Below are positions 62,958 to 64,000 of a stretch of 64,000 nt of DNA, one piece after another. Numbering within the stretch: position 1 is the first letter of the stretch; every line of letters starts with the position of its first letter. The notes below the pieces were generated by a model. That model was not told where the DNA came from, ran no database searches, and saw only the letters and a program-made list of their open reading frames with translations. Both the position numbers and the translations under genes were made by a program. Source of the stretch: Pedobacter sp. Leaf194 (GTDB lineage Bacteria; Bacteroidota; Bacteroidia; Sphingobacteriales; Sphingobacteriaceae); the NCBI RefSeq assembly GCF_001423945.1, contig NZ_LMPU01000009.1, positions 806,416 through 870,415 of the forward strand. The letters run 5' to 3'.

Positions 62958-64000
62958 TTAAGGCGCAGTTGCTGTAGTAGAATTTGTTTCAAACCTGTAA
63001 AGCAACGCAGCGTTATCACTTTGAAGGTATTTCTTTTTACACTTTTGATGATAGTTATTAGGTTGCTTAACCCCATTTATAATCAAATTATTTTTATCCA
63101 GTTTGTAAGAAAGTCTTTCTGAATTTTTTATAATTCCATCTTGAAGCATCTCACTTATTATCGCTTTATATTCATGCACGTCAGAATTTGTACTGGTAGC
63201 CGATTCAATTGTTGTTTGGGTACCAGTTTTTGTTGATGTTCCTGGCGCATTTTGCCCATTATTTCTGTTTAAGGGTGGCAGGGGCGGTGTGCTTTGATGT
63301 ACCGGAGGAGATGGCGGCACCACCGGACTTACTGGTGCAGAAGGCGGGTTTATGTGTCCTCTTCGTGATGAATTATTTCTATTGAGATTCTCATTCCGCT
63401 GCATTTTCGCATCTTCAGCGGCTATTTTAGCGTCTATCTGCGCCTGCAAAGCGTCAAGTTTTGCCACCTTTGCATCTGCTTCGGCCACTTTCGCATCCTC
63501 AGCGACATGCTTAGCATCTTCAGCAGCTATCTTTCCGTCCTCAATGGCAACTTTTGCATCTCTAATCGCCTGTTTCGAATCCTCAATTGCTTGCTTTTTG
63601 TTTTCTATCGTCTGTTTCCTCGCAATTTCAGTTCTTGTGTTTTTTCTTTTTATCGTATCACGAAGTTCATTGGCAGGATTTACCTCGCCAGAGGAAGCAA
63701 CATTTTTAAATGCTGCAGAACAGATTACTACAGATACGAGTGCTAGAGTTAATATCGTCTTTTCCATTTTATTTAGGGTGGTTTTAGTGTCGAACAGCAT
63801 TCGGCTGATCCGGTTAAAAAGGTGATTCTTTTCACCCGTAACTGCTAACGCAAATGCAGGTGCTTTTAATTGGAATTCCTGGCAGGTAATTAAAGCCTTT
63901 ACATAATTCCGCTTATTATCCATTTTTGAAATTGCAAGGTCGTCGCAGCAATTCTCGCGTTCTTCTTTAATTAATTTTGATACCCACAACACAGCCGGAT
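62958..64000 (-). CDS. BlaR1/M56-family membrane peptidase, C-terminal part
   Basis: 347 visible codons; the gene continues past the right edge. The first visible residues are the M56 signature HPAVLW...EERENCCDDLAIS, the segment after the HExxH zinc motif. A membrane helix follows (about residues 78-95 of the visible part), then ten heptads of the A-x-x-D-x-K-x kind (63402-63611), a Pro-rich stretch and a C-terminal 100-residue domain. BlaR1 proteins sense beta-lactams or envelope damage and cleave the repressor BlaI, whose gene is probably beyond the edge. Receptor gene 21 nt downstream. Confidence 0.85.
   Translation of the reverse strand, partial: PAVLWVSKLIKEERENCCDDLAISKMDNKRNYVKALITCQEFQLKAPAFALAVTGEKNHLFNRISRMLFDTKTTLNKMEKTILTLALVSVVICSAAFKNVASSGEVNPANELRDTIKRKNTRTEIARKQTIENKKQAIEDSKQAIRDAKVAIEDGKIAAEDAKHVAEDAKVAEADAKVAKLDALQAQIDAKIAAEDAKMQRNENLNRNNSSRRGHINPPSAPVSPVVPPSPPVHQSTPPLPPLNRNNGQNAPGTSTKTGTQTTIESATSTNSDVHEYKAIISEMLQDGIIKNSERLSYKLDKNNLIINGVKQPNNYHQKCKKKYLQSDNAALLYRFETNSTTATAP
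63402..63611 (-). repeat. Ten 21-nt protein-coding repeats (heptads) in the BlaR1-like gene
   Basis: Ten in-frame seven-residue units of the form A-x-x-D-x-K-x, such as AIEDSKQ, AAEDAKH and VAEDAKV, run without a gap between the membrane helix and a Pro-rich linker. The periodic Ala/Ile and alternating Lys/Asp suggest a long solvent-exposed helix or coiled coil. The DNA copies are degenerate, so this is an old or selected expansion. Confidence 0.85.

Noticed and set aside
1..64000. tRNA, rRNA, CRISPR arrays, prophage or intact IS elements
   Set aside because: I saw no cloverleaf-like tRNA sequence, no regularly spaced repeats with unique spacers, and no complete transposase, integrase or phage structural gene.

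Overview
The window looks like chromosomal DNA from a Bacteroidota member of the family Sphingobacteriaceae, most like Pedobacter. The evidence is SusC/SusD pairs, many lipoproteins with a Cys-Lys-Lys start, outer-membrane beta-barrel TonB receptors, LytTR regulators, an AT-leaning composition and TAnnTTTG-type promoter sequence. The genus is an inference. I saw no rRNA, tRNA, CRISPR array or intact insertion sequence.

Layout. (1) 1-1311: the 5' end of a secreted CarboxypepD_reg-domain protein cut by the window edge, then about 1 kb with no convincing gene. (2) 1312-17364: an alpha-mannan utilisation locus on the minus strand (phosphomannose isomerase fusion, sugar MFS, SusC, SusD, SusE-like lipoprotein, GH76, GH92, GH76, ROK kinase), facing a divergent GntR/HutC regulator across palindromic operator candidates. 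Read together: GH76 endo-mannanases cut the alpha-1,6 backbone, SusCD imports oligosaccharides, GH92 removes mannose, MFS imports it, the ROK kinase phosphorylates it, and the isomerase delivers fructose-6-phosphate. (3) 17529-25404: redox, stress and signalling genes (a thioredoxin-reductase-like flavoprotein without the CxxC motif plus a UBP zinc finger, an alpha/beta hydrolase, an ABM-domain membrane protein, an old yellow enzyme, a hybrid kinase, a LytTR regulator and Dps).

(4) 25542-30944: seven tightly overlapping minus-strand genes forming a type III polyketide cluster (FAD enzyme, methyltransferase, type III PKS, dehydratase, ketosynthase, acyl carrier protein, phosphopantetheinyl transferase). 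Its divergent partner at 31130-34067 encodes GTP cyclohydrolase I, an SDR lacking the catalytic Tyr, a MarR regulator and a phytoene/squalene synthase. This pair is my main candidate for a poorly described system. (5) 34162-45000: a frameshifted TonB receptor with an AraC-type membrane regulator upstream, two small unknown genes, a membrane glycosyltransferase, an AlkB-like dioxygenase, a GH29 fucosidase and an autoregulated-looking histidine kinase/OmpR pair. (6) 45315-52704: ArsB-like transporter, CheY-like receiver, manganese catalase, gluconate kinase and permease, GAF sensor kinase. (7) 53288-64000: GT87 transferase, HD hydrolase, a TesA-like esterase divergent from a YbbA/YbbP-type ABC transporter, a Dam-type methylase, a frameshifted small gene, a second TonB receptor and the C-terminal part of a BlaR1/M56 protein with ten heptad repeats.

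Several genes lack an ATG start, and some have upstream TTG extensions that I trimmed to the first sensible ATG. Positions given are my preferred starts. All functional assignments come from motifs and remembered family features; no database search was run.
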